A stretch of DNA of 64,000 nt from contig NZ_JAHXRQ010000022.1 of NCBI RefSeq assembly GCF_019392335.1, positions 18,139 through 82,138 on the forward strand. Reading direction: 5' to 3'. The notes below the pieces were generated by a model, which had not been told where the DNA came from, made no database searches, and saw nothing but the letters and a program-made list of their open reading frames with translations. The stretch comes from Mameliella sp. CS4 (lineage in GTDB: Bacteria; Pseudomonadota; Alphaproteobacteria; Rhodobacterales; Rhodobacteraceae). Of this stretch, positions 41,514 to 49,894 are shown one piece after another. Both the position numbers and the translations under genes were made by a program. The number at the start of each line of letters is the position of its first letter. The first letter of the stretch is position 1.

Positions 41514-41746
41514 CCCCTGAAAACCGACTGGAATTCATCACTCGAACCGGCGAGGCGCTTTACGGCGCCCGCTGGCAGACGCCGCTGGCGGAGGATCTGA
41601 AAACATCGGATCGCACCGTGCGGCGTTGGATCTCTGGGCAGAACGAGGTGCCTTGGGGCGTCATGGCAGAACTGCGGGGGTTGCTCATGGCGCGAGGCGC
41701 CTGCATCCACGAACTTCTGGCGGAGATGGACAATGCGGATCGCTGA
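41510..41746 (+). CDS. Small HTH-type phage regulator
   Basis: This 78-residue protein has a helix-turn-helix core: LAEDLKTSDRTVRRWISGQN after GEALYGARWQT. This pattern recurs in small phage DNA-binding proteins. It overlaps the previous gene by four bases (ATGA). It could regulate the early promoter or late genes. Its stop TGA abuts the stop TCA of the convergent lysis gene inside the palindrome CGCTGATCAGCG. Confidence 0.75.
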   Translation: MTPENRLEFITRTGEALYGARWQTPLAEDLKTSDRTVRRWISGQNEVPWGVMAELRGLLMARGACIHELLAEMDNADR

Positions 41747-42022
41747 TCAGCGCATCAACGCCGCCCGCCTCTCCGCACTCGCCGGCGTGTGATCGCCACA
41801 GCGGGCGCGGGTCCAAACTCCAGCCGCGCAGCCGCGCGCGACGGTTTCGTCGATGCGCTCCTGGTCCTCGATTGTCAGGCCCCGGGCGCCGGGCAGCGCG
41901 TCACCGAGGGTGGCTGACAGGCCCGGCACACTCTCCGGCTGCGAAATCCCACAGGCCCCCAGCAGCAACACAGTCGCGGCGGCCAAGCTCTGCCCAGATC
42001 GCGGCTTTTGTGGCATCGTCAT
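41747..42022 (-). CDS. Rz1-like outer-membrane spanin lipoprotein
   Basis: This 91-residue protein has a lipoprotein signal (SLAAATVLLLGAC, lipobox LGAC) and a short Pro/Gly-containing mature part. It is the last late gene. It begins inside the upstream Rz-like gene in another frame and extends beyond it, the overlapped spanin arrangement. It would reside in the outer membrane and bridge to the inner-membrane partner during lysis. No homology is needed for this call; it rests on signal type and gene order. Confidence 0.65.
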   Translation of the reverse strand: MTMPQKPRSGQSLAAATVLLLGACGISQPESVPGLSATLGDALPGARGLTIEDQERIDETVARGCAAGVWTRARCGDHTPASAERRAALMR

Positions 42023-42122
42023 TCTCCTGTTGGATGTCCCGTGCGTGATCGCGCCTCCCCAGCGCGTAGATCCCGGCGGCAAGGCTGGCGGTTAGCGCCA
42101 GCGCAATGGCAAGGCGGGTCAT
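41901..42122 (-). CDS. Rz-like inner-membrane spanin
   Basis: This 73-residue protein has an N-terminal membrane anchor (MTRLAIALALTASLAAGIYA) followed by a short charged helix (RRDHARDIQQENDDATKAAI) and two cysteines. It overlaps the lipoprotein gene by 122 bases in a different frame. The ATG overlaps the stop of the DUF6527-like gene (ATGA). It is shorter than typical Rz, so the spanin assignment is inferred from topology and context. Confidence 0.6.
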   Translation of the reverse strand: MTRLAIALALTASLAAGIYALGRRDHARDIQQENDDATKAAIWAELGRRDCVAAGGLWDFAAGECAGPVSHPR

Positions 42123-42406
42123 GGCGCAATCTCCGGCAGGGCGACGGTCTGCCCTGCCAGCTGGTGGGTGCTGTCCGTCAGGAATCGGATGCGGCCATTC
42201 TCGACAAAGCTGTGGCATCTCTGGGTCTTCCGCTCCGGGCCCCACTCTCTCCACGCGTTGATCGACGGGCTGATCGTAGGCCGGTCGACGTCACCGTTGA
42301 ACGACCAGCAGGGGCGCTGCGCAGAGTCGGTGTTCAGAACATGCGTCCAGCCGCAGCCGGGGCAGTCGAAGGAAACGGATTGGCCCCGCCGAGTAACCCG
42401 GCTCAC
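42119..42406 (-). CDS. DUF6527-like small phage protein
   Basis: This 95-residue protein has an apparent zinc-binding pattern: FDCPGCGWTHVL at the N-terminus, CWSFNGDVDRPTISPSI in the middle and RCHSFVENGRIRFLTDSTHQ near the end. These are DUF6527 hallmarks, often found beside phage lysis genes. The role is unknown. It is coupled by four-base overlaps at both ends. Confidence 0.75.
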   Translation of the reverse strand: MSRVTRRGQSVSFDCPGCGWTHVLNTDSAQRPCWSFNGDVDRPTISPSINAWREWGPERKTQRCHSFVENGRIRFLTDSTHQLAGQTVALPEIAP

Positions 42407-43158
42407 TTCCGCACCGCCTTCCAGACGCGCGCCAGAATCAGCAGGCCGACCGCAGCGGCCAGGAACAGGCCCAGCCCCCAGGCCGCGTCGAGCGCCCAGG
42501 GCGGGGCGCTGTCGATCACGCGGGCGCCGCCATAGCCCGTCCCTGCCCCGCCCAACACTTTGGTCGCTTCCTTCAGAGACGTGTCTATCCGCGCGGTCAC
42601 CGGGTCCTTGGGGTCCGGCTGCGGCGTGGCGCGGATCTGGCGCAGGGCGGTCATGACCTCTTCGATGCTGGCGTGCGCCTTGTTGAGGCCGTCACCCGCG
42701 TAATAGCTCTGACCGGCCCGCACGGTGCGTCCCTTGACCTGGACGTCATGCGGCACCGGCAGGCTGGCCCATTCCTTCGCCAGCGACAAGGCAAAGGCCG
42801 CGTCAGAGATCCGCCCGGCCAGGAAATCGTCCAGCCCGCGCCGACGCAGCAGCGCCAGCGCCAGCCGGTTCTGCGTGGCCCGGTCGTACCGGGCGGTCAG
42901 GGGCACGCCAGCCTCGCGGTAGAGCCCGCGCAGCGTGTCCTCCAGGATCTGGTAGGCCCCCGCCGCCTCGCTCTGGTACAGGCGGTCGATGCTGTCCTGC
43001 CAGTCCAGCACCTGCCCCACGGTCATCTCGACCAGCGGGCGCGGCGGGTGATCCTGCGATTTGATGCCGCCCCAGACGGCGCCATAGTCATTGGCGCTTT
43101 CATGCAGGCGCAGAACCGCCAGCAGCGGTTCCACCGCCGCGATCGTCTTGTCGGTCAT
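42403..43158 (-). CDS. Lysozyme-like endolysin with C-terminal membrane anchor
   Basis: This 251-residue protein has a muramidase/transglycosylase-like domain at about 10-125. The putative catalytic Glu lies in RLHESANDYGAVWGG, and SEAAGAYQILEDTLRGLY is the usual lysozyme-fold motif. The C-terminus has a hydrophobic segment (AWGLGLFLAAAVGLLILARV) and basic tail, so the enzyme may be held in the membrane until holin or membrane depolarisation frees it. It is coupled by ATGA overlaps on both sides. Confidence 0.8.
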   Translation of the reverse strand: MTDKTIAAVEPLLAVLRLHESANDYGAVWGGIKSQDHPPRPLVEMTVGQVLDWQDSIDRLYQSEAAGAYQILEDTLRGLYREAGVPLTARYDRATQNRLALALLRRRGLDDFLAGRISDAAFALSLAKEWASLPVPHDVQVKGRTVRAGQSYYAGDGLNKAHASIEEVMTALRQIRATPQPDPKDPVTARIDTSLKEATKVLGGAGTGYGGARVIDSAPPWALDAAWGLGLFLAAAVGLLILARVWKAVRK

Positions 43159-43265
43159 GCCGAGTCCTTTCCATTTTCGGATGTGTCGTCACGCAGCAGT
43201 GCGCGCGGCATCAGCGGCCCCCGGCGCCACAGGCCCCAGAGGTGCAGCGCCAACCATGTTTTCAC
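43155..43265 (-). CDS. 36-residue mini-protein coupled to both neighbours
   Basis: A GTG start at 43,263-43,265 overlaps the stop of the upstream gene (GTGA), and its TGA overlaps the endolysin ATG (ATGA). It reads MKTWLALHLWGLWRRG followed by PLMPRALLRDD and a charged end, giving a short amphipathic, W-rich N-terminus. Overlaps on both ends make it a likely real gene in the lysis unit, too short for routine gene calling. Confidence 0.7.
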   Translation of the reverse strand: MKTWLALHLWGLWRRGPLMPRALLRDDTSENGKDSA

Positions 43266-43588
43266 TTGAGGCTCAGCACGTGGGCCAGCTTGTCCCAAAA
43301 CAGCGCCGTGCCGCCCGCGACCATCGAGCCGATGCAGCCCAGAAGAATGCCCGCGCCTGTCATCCTGGCCTTCCAGCTGGTGACGGATCTGGTGACGGGC
43401 TCGATCTCTTCGAGCCGCGCCTCGAACCCGGTCAGGCGCAAATCGCGCAGCTTTCCGTCCTGCCGCTGGCGCACCAATTCGTCACGCAGTCCCTCGATCG
43501 CGGTACGATGCGTCTCTGCCTCGTGCAGCACACGCTCCATCGTGCCAGCGAGACGCCCGATCTCTTCAATCATTCGTTGATCCGTCAT
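43262..43588 (-). CDS. Coiled-coil plus C-terminal membrane-segment phage protein (holin-like)
   Basis: This 108-residue protein has an N-terminal helical, charged coiled-coil (IEEIGRLAGTMERVLHEAET, IEGLRDELVRQRQ) and one hydrophobic segment near the end (GAGILLGCIGSMVAGGTALF). It sits directly upstream of the endolysin unit, as holin or antiholin genes do. The DUF is not certain. The ATG at 43,588 is preferred to the adjacent GTG. Confidence 0.65.
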   Translation of the reverse strand: MTDQRMIEEIGRLAGTMERVLHEAETHRTAIEGLRDELVRQRQDGKLRDLRLTGFEARLEEIEPVTRSVTSWKARMTGAGILLGCIGSMVAGGTALFWDKLAHVLSLK

Positions 43589-43617
43589 CACTCACAGGTC
43601 CGAACCCCTAGCGGGCA

Positions 43618-43845
43618 TTACGTCCAGCACGGAGGCAGGCTGGGATGCCAGCGCGGCGGTTGTGATATTGGCCGCGCCATCAGAGCACCCAAAAAACCAG
43701 AGGCCAACCACAGGGTCAGGTTTCGGTCAAGAACTCTTCTTTTTGCCCACCAATCTTCGTATGCATTAAAGCGGCGACCTTCATCGAGAAGATCGCCACT
43801 CATCCATGACGTGCCGTATATTGGGACAAAGATCACCTCTCTCAT
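43618..43845 (-). CDS. Short protein carrying a second copy of the tail-fibre C-terminal cassette
   Basis: This 75-residue frame starts at an ATG two bases after the tail-fibre stop. Its middle, DWWAKRRVLDRNLTLWLASG, is nearly identical to the fibre's own end, DWKAKSAFLDRDLTLWLASG, and the DNA is repeated too. The tail differs (LGALMARPISQPP). It looks like a duplicated or alternative C-terminal end. It may be a separate small gene or a recombination reservoir. Confidence 0.55.
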   Translation of the reverse strand: MREVIFVPIYGTSWMSGDLLDEGRRFNAYEDWWAKRRVLDRNLTLWLASGFLGALMARPISQPPRWHPSLPPCWT

Positions 43846-43847
43846 GG

Positions 43848-46724
43848 TCACAGGTCCCAAAACCCAGATGCCAGCCAAAGGGTCAGGTCTCGGTCCAGGA
43901 ACGCGCTTTTGGCTTTCCAGTCGGCCCTGATTGTCCCCCGGTTCACGGATTTTCCGTCCCCACGCGAGCTACCATGATAGGCAAACCCGAGCGTGCCGGC
44001 CTCATCTGTGTCCAGTTCAATTATGATCTTGCGCGGCTCTACAGTGACCGATGAAATTGAGCCCGATGTCCCAGCCCACTCGAAACCGTAGTCGGCAACC
44101 GGGCTGCCGCTGACATAATGTCGATCCGTCGCAATCGTCTCATCCACCATGACACCATGCGGCCCGCCGACATAAGCGGTGATTGTCGTGCCGCTGCGTG
44201 TCACGTCGCGCAGGTAGGGCGCGGACCACGGCTGCCCGAGTGCAACGGCCTCGGCAGACAGGGCGACCAATTCGCCAACCTGCACACAGCCCTCGGCCTC
44301 AAAATGGATGCCGTCATGCTGGGGGATTGCCCAGCCAGAGCACACCAGCGTCACATCCGACCGGCTTGCAGCGATCTCCACCTGGGCTTGCAGGCACGGC
44401 CATTCGCCGCTGGTATCGCTTCCCGGAGGCTGCACGATCAGGATCTGCGGCGGGTATTCCTGCCCCGTCTCCGCCATGATGTCCGTTTGGATATGGCCGA
44501 TCAGCGTTTCAAAAATAGTCGTGTATGCGGAAACTGACAGCCCCGAATCCGCCGCGCCCTGACACCATGCCACGACTGGCACTTCGAACAGCATACCGAT
44601 CCCAGCCGATATGCTCACCGCGTCCGTGACCGCGCCGATCAAATTTGCATAAGCCTGACTGGTCCCGACATACGCCGGGTCGTCGGATGGCAAAAGGTTC
44701 TCGACTGCCTGCCCACCTTGCCCCTCCTGTCTGCCGAAATAAACCGCGCGCCGCCCCAATTTGCGCGAGTTCAGCGCCGACCGGCAGACAGACGGCCCCA
44801 TGACCGACTGGGCCGCGCCGTCCGTTTCATGCACCGGCCAGAACGTGGTGGCCGCAATACGGGAACCTCCGCCCCACCCAATAGGCCCTTCGGTGTCTTC
44901 GAGCGTGATCGCGTTCATCGGGAACTTGATCGCCTCGAAAGCCGTCAGCGCGCCGTCAGAACCGTTGAGTTGCATCCAGGACTGGCCATAGCCGAGATGC
45001 CCGACAATAACGCCTGACCCAGGCGCATCCACCGCAACATCCCCCTTGCCTGCAACCATCCCGCCGGTGCTGGTGGACGGAACAATCGACGGTGTGACGC
45101 GGAACGAAACTTGAAACTGTACGTTCGATTGCGACTGCGTGTCCGTCAGAGTGCTGGCATTCCCCGTTCCGCTGCCCAGGAAAATTGCCTCCCCCGCGCT
45201 GCTAACCATCGCCGGGACGCTGTTGACAAAGAAGCCGAGATACTGCCCCGGCTCGACTGAAATAGCTGTGAAGTCCGTGCCTGCGACATAGGATTTTGCG
45301 CCGGTGCTGCTGACGGTTATTGCGGTATCACTGCCAACCTGTGTGAAAACATTCCCGGCTTTGGTGAACACCTTGGCATAAAACGTGCCGGTCGCAGCAG
45401 CATACAGATTGATCCGATCAACAGTCCCTTTGAAATGGACCGGCTGGGCAAAAACGCACGGCGCGTTCGCGCCAGACGCCGTGTCTGCCACCATGTCGCC
45501 ATCGCGCCCGATCACACGGACGCCTGACGTGCCATCCGTGATGACCTCTGCCGCTGTCACGCGGACGTCCAGAGCGTCCACCTCATCGCGGATCAGGTCC
45601 GTCTCGCGCGCGCCCAGAGTATAGCGCAACTGGATGTTGATGTTGTCCTGGGTCGAAGCGTCCGTAAACCCTGTGCTGTCTCCGGAGCCGCTGTAGAATG
45701 CGGCGCCTGTCTCCGCCACGCGCCCGACCACAGCAGGCCCGTAGAAGCCGAGGTATTCGCCCTCCAGCACCTCGATAGCGGTGTAGTCGGTCCCGCCCAC
45801 CAGCGTCAGGGCGCCGGTGCTGGATATCGTCACATCCAGATCGGACCCAACCTGCGCGAAGTCATCGCCCGATTTGGCAAATCTCCGGATCGTCAACGTC
45901 CCGGTTGCCACTGCATACAGATCAAGCTGGTCCAGTGTGCTGTTGCGGGTCACGACCTCGGAGAACACATAGGTCTGGGCAGAAAAAACAGTGGACGTTG
46001 CGGGGGTTCCTGTCAGGCCGATTTCCTGCGAAAATTCCAGCCAAGATGCGGCGCCCGACGAGATAGCGCTGTCCACGTAAAGTTTAGTCGCCGCCTCGGC
46101 ATCCGCCGCCGGTGTCGGCACCGTCACCGTGTCCGCGCCGGTCATGTCCACGTCGCCGGTGAATACCGGATCCGCGGCGGTGGCCTTCAGGTCGATCTGA
46201 TCCTGCAGTGCACCCGCGTCTCCGACCTGCGTGGCCGTGATCGCGTCGGTATCCAACACAAACGTGTCAGGGTCAGCGACAGAAAACCGGTAGCTGCGCG
46301 CGCCGTAGGTCGTGCCGCCATCGACAAAGACCGTCGAAAGATTGATTTCGCTGGACGCATCCATGTCCGTCTCGCGCGTCCATGCACCGGCGTCGTTGTA
46401 GGTGTAGACGCCGTTTTCCTCGGGCGCGGTCTGCCCGCCGACGCCGACCCTGTCGCCGTTCGAGAGCGTCACGCCGTCCACGGTCTGAGAGCCGCTCAGA
46501 GTGATGTTCGACCCGGCCCAGGCAGCAACCGGGTCGCGGTCGATGCCATTGCCGCTCACCGCGCTCTCGTTGGCCGTGACGCGGGCCTCGAGGGCGGCCA
46601 AGTCTGTTTGATCCGATTTTGTATTTTCGATCCCCTCCATCCAGTCACCAAGTTGCTCTTGGTCGATCTGGTGGCTGGACGCAGGGGGATTCCCCTGCGC
46701 GACGGTGCGCGCGGGCAGGACCAT
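43848..46724 (-). CDS. Tail fibre/spike with SGNH-type esterase domain
   Basis: This 958-residue protein has an N-terminal part with predicted coiled-coil (LAALEARVTANESAVSG). Two repeated beta domains follow at about 215-345 and 390-525, each built around RNTV-type jelly-roll repeats and DLDVTISSTGALTLVGGTDY-like strands. The C-terminal domain from about 560 is an SGNH/sialate-esterase-like unit: block I GYGQSWMQ, WCQGAADSGLS, and D-x-x-H in HDGIHFEAEG. Such domains deacetylate host surface polysaccharides. It is the likely receptor-binding protein. Confidence 0.8.
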   Translation of the reverse strand: MVLPARTVAQGNPPASSHQIDQEQLGDWMEGIENTKSDQTDLAALEARVTANESAVSGNGIDRDPVAAWAGSNITLSGSQTVDGVTLSNGDRVGVGGQTAPEENGVYTYNDAGAWTRETDMDASSEINLSTVFVDGGTTYGARSYRFSVADPDTFVLDTDAITATQVGDAGALQDQIDLKATAADPVFTGDVDMTGADTVTVPTPAADAEAATKLYVDSAISSGAASWLEFSQEIGLTGTPATSTVFSAQTYVFSEVVTRNSTLDQLDLYAVATGTLTIRRFAKSGDDFAQVGSDLDVTISSTGALTLVGGTDYTAIEVLEGEYLGFYGPAVVGRVAETGAAFYSGSGDSTGFTDASTQDNINIQLRYTLGARETDLIRDEVDALDVRVTAAEVITDGTSGVRVIGRDGDMVADTASGANAPCVFAQPVHFKGTVDRINLYAAATGTFYAKVFTKAGNVFTQVGSDTAITVSSTGAKSYVAGTDFTAISVEPGQYLGFFVNSVPAMVSSAGEAIFLGSGTGNASTLTDTQSQSNVQFQVSFRVTPSIVPSTSTGGMVAGKGDVAVDAPGSGVIVGHLGYGQSWMQLNGSDGALTAFEAIKFPMNAITLEDTEGPIGWGGGSRIAATTFWPVHETDGAAQSVMGPSVCRSALNSRKLGRRAVYFGRQEGQGGQAVENLLPSDDPAYVGTSQAYANLIGAVTDAVSISAGIGMLFEVPVVAWCQGAADSGLSVSAYTTIFETLIGHIQTDIMAETGQEYPPQILIVQPPGSDTSGEWPCLQAQVEIAASRSDVTLVCSGWAIPQHDGIHFEAEGCVQVGELVALSAEAVALGQPWSAPYLRDVTRSGTTITAYVGGPHGVMVDETIATDRHYVSGSPVADYGFEWAGTSGSISSVTVEPRKIIIELDTDEAGTLGFAYHGSSRGDGKSVNRGTIRADWKAKSAFLDRDLTLWLASGFWDL

Positions 46725-46747
46725 GATTTATCCCTTTTTCAAGTGGT

Positions 46748-48901
46748 TCAGACGGTTTCGGATTCAGGGCCGGAGGCGGTGCCTGCCTGGCCGGACTCGT
46801 TTTCCGGCACGCCCCAGTAGTACCAGGTGCCCGCCGCCAGCCCGGCGTCGACATAGCTGGAACTGGCGTCCGGCCCGACATAGCTGATGTGAATCAGCGT
46901 GGCGGTGCCGAAGGAGGCAGTGCTGTTGCGATACAACCGGGTCGCGTAGTGGTTGCCGTCGTTCGCAGTGGTGAAGTCGATGGTCACGTCGCTGCCCGCC
47001 ACCGAGGTCGAGAAGACCGACAGCGCGGATGGTGCCACGTTGTTGCCCACGGTCGTAACCTCTTCGGGCGGATCCGGCGACCAATCGCTGGCCCCGGAGA
47101 AGGTTACCGGCTCGCCGGTGCGCACCTGGACTTCGTAGGTGGTGCCGTCCTGCAGCCAGCTGGTAACATAGCTGCCGGCGCCATTCGTGATCTGCGCCAC
47201 GGTCCAGTAGTCGGTCGACAGTTCGCGCCAGCGGACCTCGACCCAGACATCGTCGTCGACCGCGTCGAACGAGACCTCGATCCGGGCATCCGAAATCGCC
47301 GTGGCCGAAAAGCTGGACACTTCCGGCGTTTCGAACTCGCTTTCGAAGGTGCCGAACTCGGGGCGGTCGGGTTCCTCGGTTGCGGCGTCAAAGTCGAAAT
47401 CCGCCGCGACCGCCGAGACCGCCTCGATCTCGAATGTCGTTGCGTTGACGCGGCGTAGGGCCCCCACCTCGAAGGTCTGCCTGATACCCAGGCCGGAATG
47501 CGAAAGCGTGAAGAACCGCTGCCCGATCAACTCGTAGCCGATCAGCCCGATGGTGCCTTTCAACTGGTACTGCGGGCGGCGCGCCTTGGCGATCCGCTTG
47601 GCCAGGCGCGCCGCCTGGTTGTGATAGCGCACCATGTAGAGACGCGGTTCATCCCGCACCCGCCGCGCGGTCGCATCCTCGACCCAGACGCCCGACTGTG
47701 TCTCGCGCCATGCGTTTTCCGGCTCGATGTACTGGACCACCACCTCGGACGGGGCATCGGCGCCCCACTGGCCTTCGACCACCTCGCAGGCCAGGAAATC
47801 TGCAGCAGAGAGCGAGACCGTCGGCTCGATCCAGCGGCCCACCTTGAAGCCGACCTTGCCGTCGGCCCGTTCGTACAGGAAGGCATCGCAGGCGCCCGCC
47901 ATCTGCCCCCGCTGCGATTCAAAGCTCATGTCGTCGCTGAGGCGGCCATTGATTTCCCACCGCGCGATGCTTTCGCTTTCGGCGGTGATCACGCTTTCGT
48001 CGCAGACGTCTGCCTCTGTGGCGACCTCGTCCCAGTCGACCTCGCCGCCAAGGATTTCGGTGATCCAGTAGGCCAGGCAGAGCGCGGCGTTGGCGGTGAA
48101 CTTGTAGCTGCTGTCGCGTGGGTCCCAGATCCGGTTATTCCCGTCCAGCACCGGCGCATAAACCCATTGCTTTCCGTTCGGGTAGACGTCGGTAAAGGTT
48201 TCGGGACTGGTCTTTTTAGCCCAGAGGACGGCGCCCGCCAGGCCCGCGAAATCGAACTGGCTGGTGACCTCGTCAAAGACCGACACCAGACCGGCGTTCG
48301 CGGTCTGGCCAGACCCGCCAAGGAAAGGCTCGATCCGGCCACGGGCGGCGATCACGTCCGGCGCCGTGTAGACAGAGTCATCCCCAGAGGTCAGCAGGTT
48401 AGGATCGGCAAAATCGGTCGCGGTGGCGTCGATGCCGACGGTGTATTCGTCCAGCCAGTGCTCGACGATCCCCTCACATTCATGCGCCGCCAGGATCACG
48501 ACATAATAGCGACGCCGGTCCGCCGCCTGCGTGAAGGCCAGCGGACCGCCCTTGCGCGTCCGGCCAAAGACCCATTCGGCATAGCTGGTGGACTGGGCAA
48601 AGTTGCCCATGACCGCCGATGGTTCCGGCACGGCAAAGTTTGGGGTCGGCGCAAAGGACTGCGCCAGCGCGGACAGCCCGAACCCCAACAAGGTCCGCCC
48701 CAGCGCCGATCCGAACAGCGCCACGCCGACATTGGCCCCCGCGATGACGGATCCGAAAGCGGTAAAGCCCGCCGGCAGTCCCACGGAAATCCCGACGCTG
48801 CCCAGGAACCCGGCGATGAAGCCCGCGACAGGTCCGGCATGGGCCGCGCCCGGCGTCAGGAAGGTGCTGGCCAGCAGCGCCGCGAACAGCCTACGCCGCA
48901 T
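46748..48901 (-). CDS. Tail-tip / central fibre protein with FnIII-like repeats
   Basis: This 717-residue protein has an unusual hydrophobic, signal-like N-terminus (MRRRLFAALLASTFLTPGAA) and a Gly-rich hydrophobic stretch to about 80. A conserved tip domain follows (SYAEWVFGRTRKGG, HECEGIVEHWLDE). Two fibronectin-III-like domains come after about 540 (ISDARIEVSFDAVDDDVWVE, DVTIDFTTANDGNHYATRLY). The last probably contact the fibre. Its ATG lies 11 bases inside the DUF6950-like gene. Confidence 0.75.
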   Translation of the reverse strand: MRRRLFAALLASTFLTPGAAHAGPVAGFIAGFLGSVGISVGLPAGFTAFGSVIAGANVGVALFGSALGRTLLGFGLSALAQSFAPTPNFAVPEPSAVMGNFAQSTSYAEWVFGRTRKGGPLAFTQAADRRRYYVVILAAHECEGIVEHWLDEYTVGIDATATDFADPNLLTSGDDSVYTAPDVIAARGRIEPFLGGSGQTANAGLVSVFDEVTSQFDFAGLAGAVLWAKKTSPETFTDVYPNGKQWVYAPVLDGNNRIWDPRDSSYKFTANAALCLAYWITEILGGEVDWDEVATEADVCDESVITAESESIARWEINGRLSDDMSFESQRGQMAGACDAFLYERADGKVGFKVGRWIEPTVSLSAADFLACEVVEGQWGADAPSEVVVQYIEPENAWRETQSGVWVEDATARRVRDEPRLYMVRYHNQAARLAKRIAKARRPQYQLKGTIGLIGYELIGQRFFTLSHSGLGIRQTFEVGALRRVNATTFEIEAVSAVAADFDFDAATEEPDRPEFGTFESEFETPEVSSFSATAISDARIEVSFDAVDDDVWVEVRWRELSTDYWTVAQITNGAGSYVTSWLQDGTTYEVQVRTGEPVTFSGASDWSPDPPEEVTTVGNNVAPSALSVFSTSVAGSDVTIDFTTANDGNHYATRLYRNSTASFGTATLIHISYVGPDASSSYVDAGLAAGTWYYWGVPENESGQAGTASGPESETV

Positions 48902-49310
48902 AGCCCACCCCCCAGATCGCCCCGGCATTCACGGCGCCGCCTGCCAGCGTCGTGACCCCGTCAGGGCCCTTGCAGCCCCAGCAATCGCCCAGCCAAACCG
49001 CACCGACCGGCATGTCGCGGTCAGGCTGCGGCAGGATCAGGACCGCCACGTCGCCCGGCTGCGGCACCGAGACCCGGGGCAGACCGCCGACCGTAGCCAG
49101 GCACTCCTCGATCACGCGCACCGGATCGGTGAACCAGCCGCAGAACCGCTGGCAGGACAGGGCGTCGAAATACTGCCCGCGCAGGTGCGCCGCGGCATCG
49201 ACCCCGCGCAGGTGCTGCAGCCAGTCCGCCAGCCCTAGGGCACAATCGTGTTCCCCCCAGACAAAGGGGCGCGAGGCCCAGAGGTGCATCATCGCGTATA
49301 GCGGGGTCAT
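48891..49310 (-). CDS. DUF6950/NlpC-P60-like tail protein
   Basis: This 139-residue protein begins MTPLYAMMHLWASRPFVWGE with the Cys-His pattern GEHDCALGLADWLQHLRGVD, as in phage NlpC/P60-like proteins that cut peptidoglycan during DNA entry. The Cys nucleophile is in HDCAL. A partner His is not obvious but Gly-Trp-Gly regions near the C-terminus match. It overlaps neighbours at both ends. Confidence 0.7.
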   Translation of the reverse strand: MTPLYAMMHLWASRPFVWGEHDCALGLADWLQHLRGVDAAAHLRGQYFDALSCQRFCGWFTDPVRVIEECLATVGGLPRVSVPQPGDVAVLILPQPDRDMPVGAVWLGDCWGCKGPDGVTTLAGGAVNAGAIWGVGYAA

Positions 49311-49894
49311 CCGAACAGCTTCTCCGGCTCGAAATTCACGGTGGGCATGTATTTCAACGAGGGGTTGGCGGCGCCGGTCAGGGCCGCGTGCCCCTCGGTG
49401 TTCAGGGCGATGCGCCGCGCGGCGCCGCGCCGTTCCGCCCAGGCCTCGAACGACAGCGTGATGGCGCGGTCGCGGGCGCCGTTCGCCCGGTAGGACACCT
49501 GGCGGGCAATCCGTGTCAGCCAGCGGATCGGCGCGACAGTCGGCGCGTAGAAGGCGGCGACGCTCTCCAGCGGCTGGATATAGAACCGCACCTCGCGCCC
49601 CTTGACGTAGTCGAGGCCGAGGTCCTTCACCTCGGCAATCAGGTCCGGGATGGTCGGGTCCTGGAAATAGGTCAGCACCAGAGAACCCTCGGGCGCGATC
49701 CCGTCGATGGCGCTTTCCAGCCCGGTGACCTGCGCCAGCGACGACCCCATCCACTGGTTGCCCTCGCTGTCGGTAAAGATCCCGTCGCGCCCGATCAGGA
49801 ACCGGAACGTGCCGTCGGCGGTGTCGATGGCGCACAGGTCCAGCACCCCGTTCACCTGCGCGCGGGGATCGAAACTCGAAGGAAAGAAACTCAT
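49307..49894 (-). CDS. Minor tail protein (baseplate/tip region)
   Basis: This 195-residue protein begins MSFFPSSFDPRAQVNGVLDL, contains FLIGRDGIFTDSEGNQWMG and ends PTVNFEPEKLFG. Gene order between the tape measure and the DUF6950-like gene suggests a baseplate hub component. The exact family is uncertain; it may be DUF2163- or DUF1833-like. It has four-base overlaps on both ends. Confidence 0.65.
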   Translation of the reverse strand: MSFFPSSFDPRAQVNGVLDLCAIDTADGTFRFLIGRDGIFTDSEGNQWMGSSLAQVTGLESAIDGIAPEGSLVLTYFQDPTIPDLIAEVKDLGLDYVKGREVRFYIQPLESVAAFYAPTVAPIRWLTRIARQVSYRANGARDRAITLSFEAWAERRGAARRIALNTEGHAALTGAANPSLKYMPTVNFEPEKLFG

